From Solibacillus sp. FSL R7-0682 (GTDB taxonomy: Bacteria; Bacillota; Bacilli; Bacillales_A; Planococcaceae): a stretch of 64,000 nt of DNA. The notes beneath the pieces were generated by a model. The model ran no database searches. It was not told the origin of the DNA and worked only from the letters and a program-made list of their open reading frames with translations. The translations under genes were made by a program, and so were the position numbers. The stretch lies in NCBI RefSeq assembly GCF_038005985.1, contig NZ_JBBOUI010000001.1:3612501-3676500 (forward strand). The letters run 5' to 3'. Shown piece by piece: positions 1-8,575 of the stretch (positions within the stretch are counted from its first letter, which is position 1; each line of letters opens with the position of its first letter).

Positions 1-10
1 TTCTCTATCA

Positions 11-835
11 TTATATTGCTAATATAAAAATTAATACGACCGCAAGTACAATTCGATAAATCGCAAACGGTGTTAGCTTTACCTTTGAAATAAGCTTTAA
101 GAAAAACTTAATAGATATTAGCGCAAACACAAAGGCACTAATAAAACCGACAATATAAAAGGATAAATGATCCGCATTAATTTGATCCCAGTTTTTAACA
201 AGTGACAATCCACTTGCCCCAGCCATAATTGGGACTGCCATTATAAACGTGAAGTCCGCTGCTGTTTTATGATCTAATCCAAGTAGTACCCCTCCTGAAA
301 TAGTCGAGCCTGATCGTGAAAAGCCTGGCCATAATGATAAACATTGAATAAGCCCTATCTTAAATGCCTTACTATACGAAATCGCATCTAACGACGTAAT
401 TGCAGGCTTTTTCGGTCCAAATCTATCAGCAATAATCATGAAAATCGCTCCGATAATAAGTCCCACGATTACAGTATTAATACTAAATAAGTTTTCATCA
501 ATAAAATCTTCGAATAATACGCCAAAAATACCTGCTGGCAATATCCCAATAAAAACATGCCCAAGATTAAAGTGCGATGACTTTTGCCCTTCCATTTTAT
601 AAAGCCCAATTAAGCTGAGCATGCGCTTCCACATGACCACTACTACCGCCAATATCGAACCAAGCTGAATAACAATTTTAAACGTATTCGCTGAGCCTGA
701 CCCTAAAAATTCCTTTGTTTGCAGCCACATATCATCGACAATGATCATATGACCCGTTGATGAAACTGGTGCAAACTCTGTCATTCCTTCCACAAATCCT
801 AAAATAAGTGCTTTTAACAGTTCAATCCATTCCAT
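11..835 (-). CDS. uppP: Undecaprenyl-diphosphatase UppP (BacA)
   Basis: Integral membrane phosphatase that converts undecaprenyl diphosphate to the monophosphate, recycling the lipid carrier of cell-wall synthesis; the family also gives bacitracin tolerance. The 274-residue protein has the usual family length. The first signature, EGMTEFAPVSSTGH, lies at about residues 16-29 and the second, PGFSRSGST, at about 170-180; both carry the family's catalytic Glu, Ser and Arg residues. A Shine-Dalgarno sequence (AGGAGA) precedes the ATG. It lies 20 bp after the metallophosphoesterase gene on the same strand, so the two are probably cotranscribed. Confidence 0.96.
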   Translation of the reverse strand: MEWIELLKALILGFVEGMTEFAPVSSTGHMIIVDDMWLQTKEFLGSGSANTFKIVIQLGSILAVVVVMWKRMLSLIGLYKMEGQKSSHFNLGHVFIGILPAGIFGVLFEDFIDENLFSINTVIVGLIIGAIFMIIADRFGPKKPAITSLDAISYSKAFKIGLIQCLSLWPGFSRSGSTISGGVLLGLDHKTAADFTFIMAVPIMAGASGLSLVKNWDQINADHLSFYIVGFISAFVFALISIKFFLKLISKVKLTPFAIYRIVLAVVLIFILAI

Positions 836-855
836 TGTTGTCTCCTAACGCGAAC

Positions 856-1926
856 CTACTTCGCAAATTGAATATCTATTACCCATAATTCTGAGCGACT
901 TCCTATACGAGTCGGAGGTCCCCAAAAGCCGAAACCACTTGATACAAGTGCGTGCATATCATTTTTTCCACGTTGTCCGTAATCAAGCTCAAAAATACGC
1001 TCTGTTATAAGATGATTCGGCCACATTTGCCCTTTATGGGTATGTCCTGAAACGTGGAAATCTACACCTAAATTCGCTGGCTCATCTAAGTCATTCGGTG
1101 TATGGTTCATTACAAACCAAGGTAAAGCATTATCTTCAGGCTTTAGCTTACTCAACGGCAAGCGATTTTTATTAGTTAAATCCTCACGTCCTGTCAAATA
1201 AAAACGTTCTCCAACTAAAATGGTTTCATCCATTAAAATTTGTACGTTTGCCTTTTCCATAGCTTCTCTAAATTGTTCCATTTCGTTACCATAATACTCG
1301 TGATTGCCCGGCACCCCATACACACCATATGTTGCCTGAAGTTGCTGCATAACATCGCCCATCCCTTTATTAATAAAACGTTTTGGGCTATCATCGACAA
1401 TATCTCCCGGCAATAACACAAGGTCCGGATTTTTTTCATTAGAAAGCTGTACAAACTTTTCTAAATGCCCTTTTCCAGAAAGAACACCAAGATGGAAATC
1501 CGAAGCCATGACGACGCGCATATCCTCACCAGGTTTGTCGATTTCAATTGTAGCATTTCTGATAACCGGGGAATATGCAAAATACGTACCAACAATAAGT
1601 AATACAATAAGTACACTAATAACCCCTGTTCCAACAAGCTTCGTCGTAAGGGGGGTAAACGCGATAAGTAAATTCGCGATAACACATAAAATTAGACCAT
1701 ACTGCAAAAAGAACATCCAATAACTTCCGACTATGCTGAATGGTGTTAACAGTGGATGCAGCTTGCCAATAAAGTAGCCAAACGAAATAGCATATAGCCC
1801 AATCCAATAAGCAATTGGCCAACGAAATTGTTGGATTGCTAAAAGCCAAGTACGTAAATTCCAGCCGAGGTAAAACGTAATCCCACCATAGATGGCAAGG
1901 ATAAATATGCCCATTAAAATCCGCAT
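856..1926 (-). CDS. Membrane-anchored metallophosphoesterase (YkuE/YaeI-like)
   Basis: Calcineurin-like phosphoesterase with an N-terminal membrane domain of about four hydrophobic segments. Metal-binding motifs appear in order in the C-terminal half: DFHLG, GDIVDD, GNHEYY, NHTPND and SGHTHKGQ. Family members act on nucleotide, lipid or wall phosphates; the substrate here cannot be read from the sequence. The start is placed at the ATG at 1926 (MRILMGIF) because GAGGAG lies just upstream; an upstream in-frame ATG at 1959 lacks such a site. It precedes uppP by 20 bp, which suggests a link to undecaprenyl phosphate metabolism, but that is inference. Confidence 0.88.
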   Translation of the reverse strand: MRILMGIFILAIYGGITFYLGWNLRTWLLAIQQFRWPIAYWIGLYAISFGYFIGKLHPLLTPFSIVGSYWMFFLQYGLILCVIANLLIAFTPLTTKLVGTGVISVLIVLLIVGTYFAYSPVIRNATIEIDKPGEDMRVVMASDFHLGVLSGKGHLEKFVQLSNEKNPDLVLLPGDIVDDSPKRFINKGMGDVMQQLQATYGVYGVPGNHEYYGNEMEQFREAMEKANVQILMDETILVGERFYLTGREDLTNKNRLPLSKLKPEDNALPWFVMNHTPNDLDEPANLGVDFHVSGHTHKGQMWPNHLITERIFELDYGQRGKNDMHALVSSGFGFWGPPTRIGSRSELWVIDIQFAK

Positions 1927-2007
1927 TTTATAAAGCTCCTCACATATATGTATTGTCATTTTTTTGTTATCTGCTATTTTACTATACTTGCTTCTTTTAT
2001 AGATACA

Positions 2008-2046
2008 AAAAAGCTACAGCAAGATATTCATCCTGCCGTAGCTTTT
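2008..2046 (-). terminator. Rho-independent terminator after the histidine kinase
   Basis: AAAAGCTAC and GTAGCTTTT form a stem with an extended apical part. The stem lies just past the stop codon of the kinase at 2081. The A/T-rich arms could terminate in either direction. Confidence 0.7.
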
Positions 2047-2080
2047 CATATTTAGCGGAACACTACTATTAATCTTAGCT

Positions 2081-4270
2081 TCACTTATCTGCTCGCACAG
2101 TAACGGTTACTTTAAATAAGTCCCCATCTACCGCGACATCCATTGAGCCTCCATGTAAATCCACAATTGATTGCGAAATTGCCAGACCTAAGCCTGAGCC
2201 TTCTGTATGACGCGACGTATCTGCACGCTTGAAGCGCTCGATTAATTCGCTCGCATCCTCATGCAACTCATATTTTGCCACATTTTTCACCGTCAGCTCT
2301 GCATTCCCGGCATTCATTTTTAAATTCACATAAACTCGCGTACCTTCAAGTGAATATTTTCTCGCGTTGACAATTAAATTATCAATGACACGCCACCATT
2401 TTTGACCATCCACATAAGCAAAAATCGGTTGTTCTGAAATATTAACCCTTAAATCTAAATGAGCCGCTGCATAATCTTCTTCGTGTTCTCCAACAGCCTG
2501 CTTAAGTAGCTGTGCTAAGTCAATACGCTGCTTCGATATTTCAATATTGCCACTCGCCATTTTTGATACTTCAAATAAATCTTCAATTAATGTTTTTAAA
2601 CGACTCGATTTTGCATCTAAAATCGCAATATATTTCTTACGCTCTTCCTCAGAAATGTCTGGATTTTTTAATAAATCCGTATACGTTATAATTGAAGTTA
2701 ACGGTGTACGTAAATCGTGACTTACATTCGTAATCAGCTCTGTTTTCAAACGTTCACTCTTGGCCTGCTCTTGAATACTCGTGCGAACACCCTCTCGTAA
2801 ACCATTTAAATTTTCCGCGTGCTTAGCAAGTGGGGATTTACCCTTAACCTTCAAATCATTCGTTAAGCGCCCATACGCCATATCCTCTGTATGTCTCATA
2901 ATGCGGTTCAAATAACCAATTCGACGCATGAAAATAAAGAGTGTTGGCATAAAGAATAGTACAAATAGCATCACATAAAGTAGGAAAGCCTCACCAGAAG
3001 CCGATAGCGTAACAACCGCTAACCCAAAGCCCCCTAAATACACAACAAGAAGTAAAATGAGTGATTGAAGCCCCATTGAACGGTTTTCAAACATTGCAAT
3101 ACTTGCATTGACTAATTTCGAAAGGAATGTCTCCTGCCAGAGCTTGTCAAGGTCTGCTTGTAAACGAATACGCTCCCAAACCCACACAACGAAATAAACC
3201 GAAACAATAAATAGCCCATATCCAATAAATAAAACAAGGATATCGCCAAAAATATTCACATGGGAGTCAAGGAATAAATAAGGAAGTAGTTGCATGGAAC
3301 CTATAATACTTTCGATAAACAGCATCGCAATATACGCTACAAGAACTGTTACGGCAATTGCCACATCAATTGGTAATCTTTCCATGAATTGACGTAATTG
3401 TGAATCGATTAAAAAAGGCTTTTTAGAAGGCTCTAGCTTGGACATTAATAAAACAAAGCTTAAAATCCCCAACAATAAGATTAAATAATATATATATTTC
3501 GTAATTTCAAAGACTAATGAGTTTTCTCCATAATCTGTTTTTGCGAGAAGTGACTTAGGAATGGTAAACATTCCGGAATAATCTGCTAAGTCTTTTTCAA
3601 TTGTATAGGTTTTATCTAAATACCCAATGTGCTCGTATTCATATAAGTTGATGTGATGGGTAACGACTGGAAGATCTCCTGCTTCAAATTTATCTTTATA
3701 AACAGATGATTTACTTACATCTCCTTTAGAAAAAGATTCACCCGTTTTCTCATTTTGAAATTGGTATGCATAATTTTTATAACCATTTAAAAATTCTTTT
3801 TTATTGCGATTTTGCTCCTCTAAAACTTCTTTTACAACCTTTTGCTTCATCGTTACAATTTTCGACTTCACATACTCATCATCTTCAAAATTCTTTTTAA
3901 TATCTTCAATTTTGGCATCTCGCTCTTGTTCAAGCGCTTGCTTTACATCTGCATCTTGTGCCGCATCCAAATCGCCTGCATATTGATCCTTTATATTTTG
4001 AATTTGCTCAGCAAGTGAGCCATAATACGTACGGTAATGTTCGACTTCATCGTCGTTTACTATTAAGACTTCCTTTAAATCTTCCTCTGTTAAGGGATTC
4101 AATACATAACGGGAAAGTTCCGATGTAAAGCTCTCTGATTCAGAATCAAACGAGTTCGTTTCATAATATGATTTCCCAAAGTAGCGACCACCTTGTGAAA
4201 AAACGACTAGAACTGCCATTGTCACAATAAACATAAGTACTAACTGGAGGTGCAATTTAGATTTTTTCAT
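2081..4270 (-). CDS. Multi-TM sensor histidine kinase
   Basis: A 729-residue sensor kinase. An N-terminal transmembrane helix (about residues 10-27) is followed by a long charged extracytoplasmic region rich in Lys/Glu (about 30-250), then several transmembrane helices (about 255-445). A HisKA box with SHDLRTPLTS lies near residue 515, and an ATPase domain has an N box (DNLIVNARKYS) and a G box (GSGLGLAIS, from residue 691). Such kinases phosphorylate a partner regulator, here the OmpR-family regulator encoded just upstream, with a 41-residue membrane peptide between them. An AAAGGAGGAAT ribosome site precedes the ATG. The signal is unknown; the extracytoplasmic region matches nothing I recognise. 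Confidence 0.9.
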   Translation of the reverse strand: MKKSKLHLQLVLMFIVTMAVLVVFSQGGRYFGKSYYETNSFDSESESFTSELSRYVLNPLTEEDLKEVLIVNDDEVEHYRTYYGSLAEQIQNIKDQYAGDLDAAQDADVKQALEQERDAKIEDIKKNFEDDEYVKSKIVTMKQKVVKEVLEEQNRNKKEFLNGYKNYAYQFQNEKTGESFSKGDVSKSSVYKDKFEAGDLPVVTHHINLYEYEHIGYLDKTYTIEKDLADYSGMFTIPKSLLAKTDYGENSLVFEITKYIYYLILLLGILSFVLLMSKLEPSKKPFLIDSQLRQFMERLPIDVAIAVTVLVAYIAMLFIESIIGSMQLLPYLFLDSHVNIFGDILVLFIGYGLFIVSVYFVVWVWERIRLQADLDKLWQETFLSKLVNASIAMFENRSMGLQSLILLLVVYLGGFGLAVVTLSASGEAFLLYVMLFVLFFMPTLFIFMRRIGYLNRIMRHTEDMAYGRLTNDLKVKGKSPLAKHAENLNGLREGVRTSIQEQAKSERLKTELITNVSHDLRTPLTSIITYTDLLKNPDISEEERKKYIAILDAKSSRLKTLIEDLFEVSKMASGNIEISKQRIDLAQLLKQAVGEHEEDYAAAHLDLRVNISEQPIFAYVDGQKWWRVIDNLIVNARKYSLEGTRVYVNLKMNAGNAELTVKNVAKYELHEDASELIERFKRADTSRHTEGSGLGLAISQSIVDLHGGSMDVAVDGDLFKVTVTVRADK

Positions 4271-4283
4271 TCCGATTCCTCCT

Positions 4284-4409
4284 TTAAGTTAAGAACAACA
4301 GAAACTGCTTCATTACCGGCACAAAGCGTCCTGTTATATAGTCATAAAAATACGTTCCGAGAAAATACAATCCGATCAATGCACTAACGCTTCCTAACCA
4401 CGTCAACAT
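4284..4409 (-). CDS. 41-residue membrane microprotein between regulator and kinase
   Basis: This small ORF begins one base past the stop codon of the response regulator and ends 13 bases before the kinase start. The peptide starts MLTWLGSVSALIGLYFLGTY and is hydrophobic for about its first 21 residues, consistent with one membrane helix, and then has a short K/R-containing tail. The ribosome site is weak (GAAAAATAAA), so translational coupling to the regulator is likely. It may tune the kinase in the membrane, but no function can be assigned from the sequence. Confidence 0.55.
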   Translation of the reverse strand: MLTWLGSVSALIGLYFLGTYFYDYITGRFVPVMKQFLLFLT

Positions 4410-4410
4410 T

Positions 4411-5097
4411 TTATTTTTCAATTTTATATCCTAACCCCCACACAACCTTTAAGTAGCGTGGATTTTTTGGATCAGCTTCAATTTTTTCTCGGATTTTTCG
4501 AATGTGTACGGCGACGATATTTTCTGCATTATAGGCCTGCTCATTCCAGACAATTTCGTAAATTTCACTAATAGAAAATACACGGCCAGCATTTTTTAGT
4601 AAAAGCTCGGTAATTTTGTACTCGGTTGGCGTTAATTTCACCGGCTCCCCATCAACACGAACTTCCCGTGCAGCTACATCTAATTCAAGTCCTGCCACGA
4701 TGTTACTTTGCTCCCCGTAATTCCCTAAATCAACGTAACGACGAAGCTGGGATTTCACACGGGCCATCAGCTCAAGGGGGTGAAATGGCTTTGTAATATA
4801 ATCATCTGCCCCTACTGATAAACCATGAATTTTATCTGTTTGCTCCGCCTTTGCACTAAGCATAATAATCGGAATATTTCGCTCTGCACGTATTTTAAAC
4901 GTCGTTGTTATACCGTCCATATTCGGCATCATAATATCTAAAATCATACAATGTACTTCATTTTCTTCGAGCAGCGCTAAAGCCTCTAGTCCATCCGCTG
5001 CCTTCAACACCTGATAGCCTTCGTTTTTCAAATAAATTTCAATCCCATCACGAATGTCCTGATCGTCATCCGTCACAAGCACCGTCAGCTGATTCAT
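4411..5097 (-). CDS. OmpR/PhoB-family response regulator
   Basis: DNA-binding regulator of 228 residues, partner of the downstream kinase. The receiver domain has the acidic pocket DDDQD (about residues 10-14), the phosphoacceptor Asp in ILDIMMPNMDG (about 54), a Ser at the switch position and Lys in ITKPF. The C-terminal winged helix (about 130-225) ends in the family's RYLKVVWGLGYKIE motif. It resembles the VanR group, but that alone does not identify its target genes. GAGGTGAG precedes the ATG. The 240 bp upstream hold no other gene and probably contain the promoter of this regulator-peptide-kinase operon. Confidence 0.93.
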   Translation of the reverse strand: MNQLTVLVTDDDQDIRDGIEIYLKNEGYQVLKAADGLEALALLEENEVHCMILDIMMPNMDGITTTFKIRAERNIPIIMLSAKAEQTDKIHGLSVGADDYITKPFHPLELMARVKSQLRRYVDLGNYGEQSNIVAGLELDVAAREVRVDGEPVKLTPTEYKITELLLKNAGRVFSISEIYEIVWNEQAYNAENIVAVHIRKIREKIEADPKNPRYLKVVWGLGYKIEK

Positions 5098-5324
5098 CTA
5101 CTCACCTCACCAACTTTTTCTTATAGCTTTATAATAGTTCAGACATCTTAACATCTACTTACTTAAATTCTGAAGAAATTCTTAAGATTTATTTTAAGTT
5201 TACTGTAACTTTCTAAAAAGGTAGGCTGCACATTTTATTATGCTCAATATCTTCCCAATGCCTGACATGAATTACGACTACACCCGTATGCGTTACAAGA
5301 TTTCTTTTTAAAGCCCTTAACTAT

Positions 5325-5352
5325 AAAAAGCTACTCCCTATGAAGTAGCTTT
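5325..5352 (-). terminator. Terminator overlapping the 3' end of the EamA gene
   Basis: AAAAGCTACT pairs with AGTAGCTTTT around an eight-base loop. The stem includes the last codons of the transporter gene on the minus strand. Confidence 0.65.
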
Positions 5353-6207
5353 TCTCCCTCCAAACGTTAGCACAACAATTCCACCAAGCAATAAGCTTAC
5401 CCCTAGCCATGACAACGGACTTAAATATTCTCCAACTAAAAACACTCCAAGAAGTGCCGCTGTTAAAGGCTCTGCTAAACTTAATGTCACCGCTGCGGAA
5501 GAACTGACTTTCTTCAATCCACTTAAAAATAGTAAATAGGCAATACTTGTCGCTGCAAGTGCCATAAAGAGCATTGCAGCAAAGTTTGCCCCTTCCTTCA
5601 ACCAACTAAAGCCTTCACCTACTGCAAAAGGTAATAGCATGACCGCACAAATCGTAAAGGTCATCGCCACGGCTGGCAACGTCTCTTCTCGCTGCATCAG
5701 CTGCTTACTAACATTCGTATACAGCGCAAACATAAAACCGGCTGCAAGCGCCAAGCATACTCCTATCGGATCAACAACTGCCTCACCGCGATTTGTAAAC
5801 AATAATATACATCCGACAATCGCTAACCCTGTCGCAATTCCCCACAATTTACTCGGGCGTATTTTCCAAAAAAGCCATTCGATAATGCCAGCAAAAACGG
5901 GAGAACTCCCAATTGTCACGACAGTACCAACTGCAACACCTGTATAGCGGACCGACGAAAAAAATAAGCTTTGGAACAAGGCAATCGCTAACGCAGCGAG
6001 AATCGTCCATTTCCATGACCAATGACGAAATGAAATTTTTCGCATACCGATAACTGCTAGTAATAATATCCCACCACCTATAGCCGAGCGAACACTAGCT
6101 ACAGCAAACGGTGAAACTCCTTCCGTTAAAAAGGTTTGTGTTGTACCTACCGTGCCCCATAGCATTGCAGCAAGTAACACAAAAACAAATGGTAATACAT
6201 TCATCAT
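5338..6207 (-). CDS. EamA/DMT-family transporter
   Basis: Hydrophobic protein of 289 residues with about ten membrane helices in two EamA repeats (about 5-135 and 150-283), the usual length for drug/metabolite exporters. The start of each repeat is Gly/Ala rich (AAMLWGTVGTTQTF and LALAAGFMFALYTN). Substrates of this family range from amino acids to purines and drugs and cannot be inferred here. The gene stands alone. Confidence 0.88.
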   Translation of the reverse strand: MMNVLPFVFVLLAAMLWGTVGTTQTFLTEGVSPFAVASVRSAIGGGILLLAVIGMRKISFRHWSWKWTILAALAIALFQSLFFSSVRYTGVAVGTVVTIGSSPVFAGIIEWLFWKIRPSKLWGIATGLAIVGCILLFTNRGEAVVDPIGVCLALAAGFMFALYTNVSKQLMQREETLPAVAMTFTICAVMLLPFAVGEGFSWLKEGANFAAMLFMALAATSIAYLLFLSGLKKVSSSAAVTLSLAEPLTAALLGVFLVGEYLSPLSWLGVSLLLGGIVVLTFGGRKATS

Positions 6208-6378
6208 AACACCTCAACTGTAAATTATCTCCATCCTATCATAGTACCAATGGCAAATCGAGATGAAGTTTTTATAAAAAATGATTATAATAGAAGAAAC
6301 ATTAAATTTTATTTACGCCTCGGCTATCCTACGTCCGGAATTATCAAACACCGAAAGAAGTAAAATGGAGGCATCAAT

Positions 6379-6609
6379 ATGTATAAATCAGTCGAACAAA
6401 CAGCTCGGGACATCGGTATGCCAGAACATCAGATTTTGCATTACATTTATGCTGGCCGAATTAAAGCCATCCATGATGGGGAGGACTTTTTAATTAACAG
6501 TGCCCAGTTTGACACGTATCACGAACAGCTTGAACGAATTAAAGAAGAAATTGAAATTTGGAAAAACACCCCAGTCCCTGAAGACATCGATGTAAAGGAC
6601 GAAGATTAG
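6379..6609 (+). CDS. Small HTH DNA-binding protein (excisionase/MerR-type helix)
   Basis: A 76-residue protein. The first 50 residues read like an excisionase-family helix-turn-helix: a helix (VEQTARDIGM), a recognition helix (EHQILHYIYAG) and a beta wing (RIKAIHDGEDFLIN). A Glu-rich helical tail follows. A GGAGG site precedes the ATG at 6379. There is no integrase or phage gene beside it, so it is more likely a stand-alone regulator than a true excisionase. Target unknown. Confidence 0.65.
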   Translation: MYKSVEQTARDIGMPEHQILHYIYAGRIKAIHDGEDFLINSAQFDTYHEQLERIKEEIEIWKNTPVPEDIDVKDED

Positions 6610-6635
6610 GGACAAATTATTATTAGGTAATATCA

Positions 6636-6673
6636 AAAAGGAATCCCCACAAAGGATATGTGGGGATTCCTTT
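6636..6673. terminator. Bidirectional terminator
   Basis: The arms AAAAGGAATCCCCAC and GTGGGGATTCCTTT form a long stem between two convergent genes, the small HTH gene and hom. It has T-runs in both directions. Confidence 0.85.
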
Positions 6674-6676
6674 AGT

Positions 6677-7663
6677 TTATATCGTTACCGTAAAACCCGC
6701 ACGTTTACCAATAATTTCTGCGTAGTCCTCTACCATGACACTTGCGGTTGGATACATACCCGCCCCTGGGCCAGTGATTGATAGTGTACCGATATAGTTC
6801 GTTTCCATGGCAACTGCGTTAAACACATCGTCTACTGGATATAATGGATGCTCTTTATCGACTAATAATGGGGCTACTTTTGCGTGAATTGTCCCATCTG
6901 AGCGCTTTTCTACCTCTGCTACATGACGATAGCGTAGTCCTTGTTCTGTTGCTTCTTTTACTTGCTTCGCCGAAATGGTATCAATACCGATCACTTCTAC
7001 ATCTGACCAGTTTGGCTGCTCACCAAATGCTAAGCTCGAAAGAATCATTAATTTTTTAAATGCATCCTGTCCTGATACATCGTTAAACGGATCCGCTTCT
7101 GCATAGCCTAAACGTTGTGCTTCGCCTAATGCATCTTCAAAACTCCAGCCCTCTGCACGCATTTTCGTTAATATATAATTTGTCGTACCATTTAAAATTC
7201 CTTGTACACGACTAACATCATTAACAAGTAAAATATTTTTCATCGTTTTAATAATCGGCACGCCACCTGCTACCGACGCTTCAAAGCCAACAAATACGCC
7301 GTTCGCCTTTGCTAAAGCTTCAAGCTCAGCTCCACGCTTCGCAAACATTACCTTATTCGCTGTAATAACATGACATTTATGCTCTACAGCTTGCTTTAAA
7401 TAGCTAAACGCAGGTTCCTCATTGACAATTGCTTCAAATACGACTTGTAGGCCTTGCTCAGCTAGCACCTCTTCAATGCTTTCTGTCATTAAATGCTTTG
7501 TGCCGAGTACACGCTCACGACTCGCATCAGTCACTAAAATCTTCGCGACCTCTAGCTCTACACCTAGCTTTTCGCGAAGCTCCTGCCTCTTCTCATTTAA
7601 AATATGGTAAATCCCTTGACCTACTGTGCCAAACCCTAAGATGGCTGCCTTAATTGTTGCCAT
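6677..7663 (-). CDS. hom: Homoserine dehydrogenase, short form without ACT domain
   Basis: Reduces aspartate semialdehyde to homoserine with NAD(P)H, the branch-point step toward methionine and threonine. The Rossmann motif GFGTVGQG is at about residues 9-16. The family signature region with GILNGTTNYILTKM follows at mid-protein, then the catalytic stretch YAEADPFNDVSGQDAFKK. The start is set at ATG 7663 because GGAGGAGAAAGG lies directly before it. The resulting 328 residues lack the C-terminal ACT domain found in the longer Bacillus enzyme, so threonine feedback through that domain is not expected. The O-acetylhomoserine sulfhydrylase at 8.6 kb uses a product of the same branch. Confidence 0.92.
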   Translation of the reverse strand: MATIKAAILGFGTVGQGIYHILNEKRQELREKLGVELEVAKILVTDASRERVLGTKHLMTESIEEVLAEQGLQVVFEAIVNEEPAFSYLKQAVEHKCHVITANKVMFAKRGAELEALAKANGVFVGFEASVAGGVPIIKTMKNILLVNDVSRVQGILNGTTNYILTKMRAEGWSFEDALGEAQRLGYAEADPFNDVSGQDAFKKLMILSSLAFGEQPNWSDVEVIGIDTISAKQVKEATEQGLRYRHVAEVEKRSDGTIHAKVAPLLVDKEHPLYPVDDVFNAVAMETNYIGTLSITGPGAGMYPTASVMVEDYAEIIGKRAGFTVTI

Positions 7664-8002
7664 GCCTTTCTCCTCCAAATTCATTACACATCTATATTTA
7701 CAAATAATTAGAATATTTTAACTTAAAGAAAATTCTATCCTATATAATACATGAAAACAAGAAAAATCTCTCCTAGATGGACATTTGTTTACTGTAAATG
7801 GTCAATACTCCTTTAAATCTTATTTTGAGCTAGCATTTTTAGTATTAAACCGATAAGCGTTTAATTTATTTAATTTACAATAAAATAAAATCAAAAACAC
7901 TAGTGATGGGGGATCACTAGTGTTTTGGGGAGTATAGTATTAAGGAAAAATTCAATTAGAAAGGGAACGACCGTTCTTAACTAACCGATTGTTAGTTTTC
8001 AC
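7664..8002. other. Intergenic region upstream of hom
   Basis: No gene is visible. The part next to hom is A/T-rich and should hold its promoter, but no clear riboswitch or T-box is recognisable. The part next to 8003 carries the terminator of the neighbouring gene and a nine-base-scale inverted repeat (AACTAACC...GTTAGTT, 7979-7997). Confidence 0.5.
7892..7927 (-). terminator. Terminator of the Panacea-like gene
   Basis: AAAACACTAGTGAT pairs with ATCACTAGTGTTTT around a short G-rich loop. On the minus strand it is followed by a T-rich tract, so it ends transcripts from the gene at 8003-8401. Confidence 0.75.
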
Positions 8003-8401
8003 TTATACAGCAACATCGGCAAGCTCATATGCACGAATACGGTACGCAGTTAGAATCTTTTTCATTAAAATTTCTTCTTTAGCAGAATAATTTGGCACTG
8101 CATACGGGCGTTGCACTAATTGAAATTCGCCATATTTTAAAAACCATTCTTTTGCTGGCTTTAAAAGATGTGCTGTTCCGTGCTCCTTATATTCTTCTGC
8201 TACTTCTTTTACTGTAAAGCCTGCAGATGCAAGATTATGAGTTGATTCTAAGAAAGCACAGTGTCCAAATACCTTCTGCCACATTAAATTAACATCTGCT
8301 AAAATTTGTTGGATTGCAGTTAGATTGACGAAGACTTTTGCATCGTTTAATTCATAAATAATATAAGCGGCTACGTTTTGTGCACTATATACTTTTCCCA
8401 T
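8003..8401 (-). CDS. Hypothetical protein, divergent Panacea/SocA-like
   Basis: Unknown protein of 132 residues. The start is taken at ATG 8401 (MGKVYSAQNVAAYIIYEL), preceded by AAGGAG; an upstream in-frame ATG at 8479 has no ribosome site. The N-terminus, the central helix and the stretch FTVKEVAEEYKEHG resemble Panacea-domain proteins (antitoxin SocA/GepA-like), which usually begin with a YSALDVAKYII-type motif. No toxin gene is beside it. The resemblance is by eye only, so the assignment is tentative. Confidence 0.5.
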   Translation of the reverse strand: MGKVYSAQNVAAYIIYELNDAKVFVNLTAIQQILADVNLMWQKVFGHCAFLESTHNLASAGFTVKEVAEEYKEHGTAHLLKPAKEWFLKYGEFQLVQRPYAVPNYSAKEEILMKKILTAYRIRAYELADVAV

Positions 8402-8575
8402 ATTGAACAACTCCTTTTCTTTTAAATATAAGTCATTATTTATTAATCCTATTTTATTACTTGGTTTAAACGTTGTCAATAAAACTTATAAAAATAGTAG
8501 GGATTAATTTTAAGAAAATTCGCTCCCTTACGAAATGATGCAAGGAGAACGATTTTCTACTATTATAATATATGA

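Noticed and set aside
1233-1849. Several ORFs inside the metallophosphoesterase gene
   Set aside because: Antisense or out-of-frame shadows of a gene with complete catalytic motifs.
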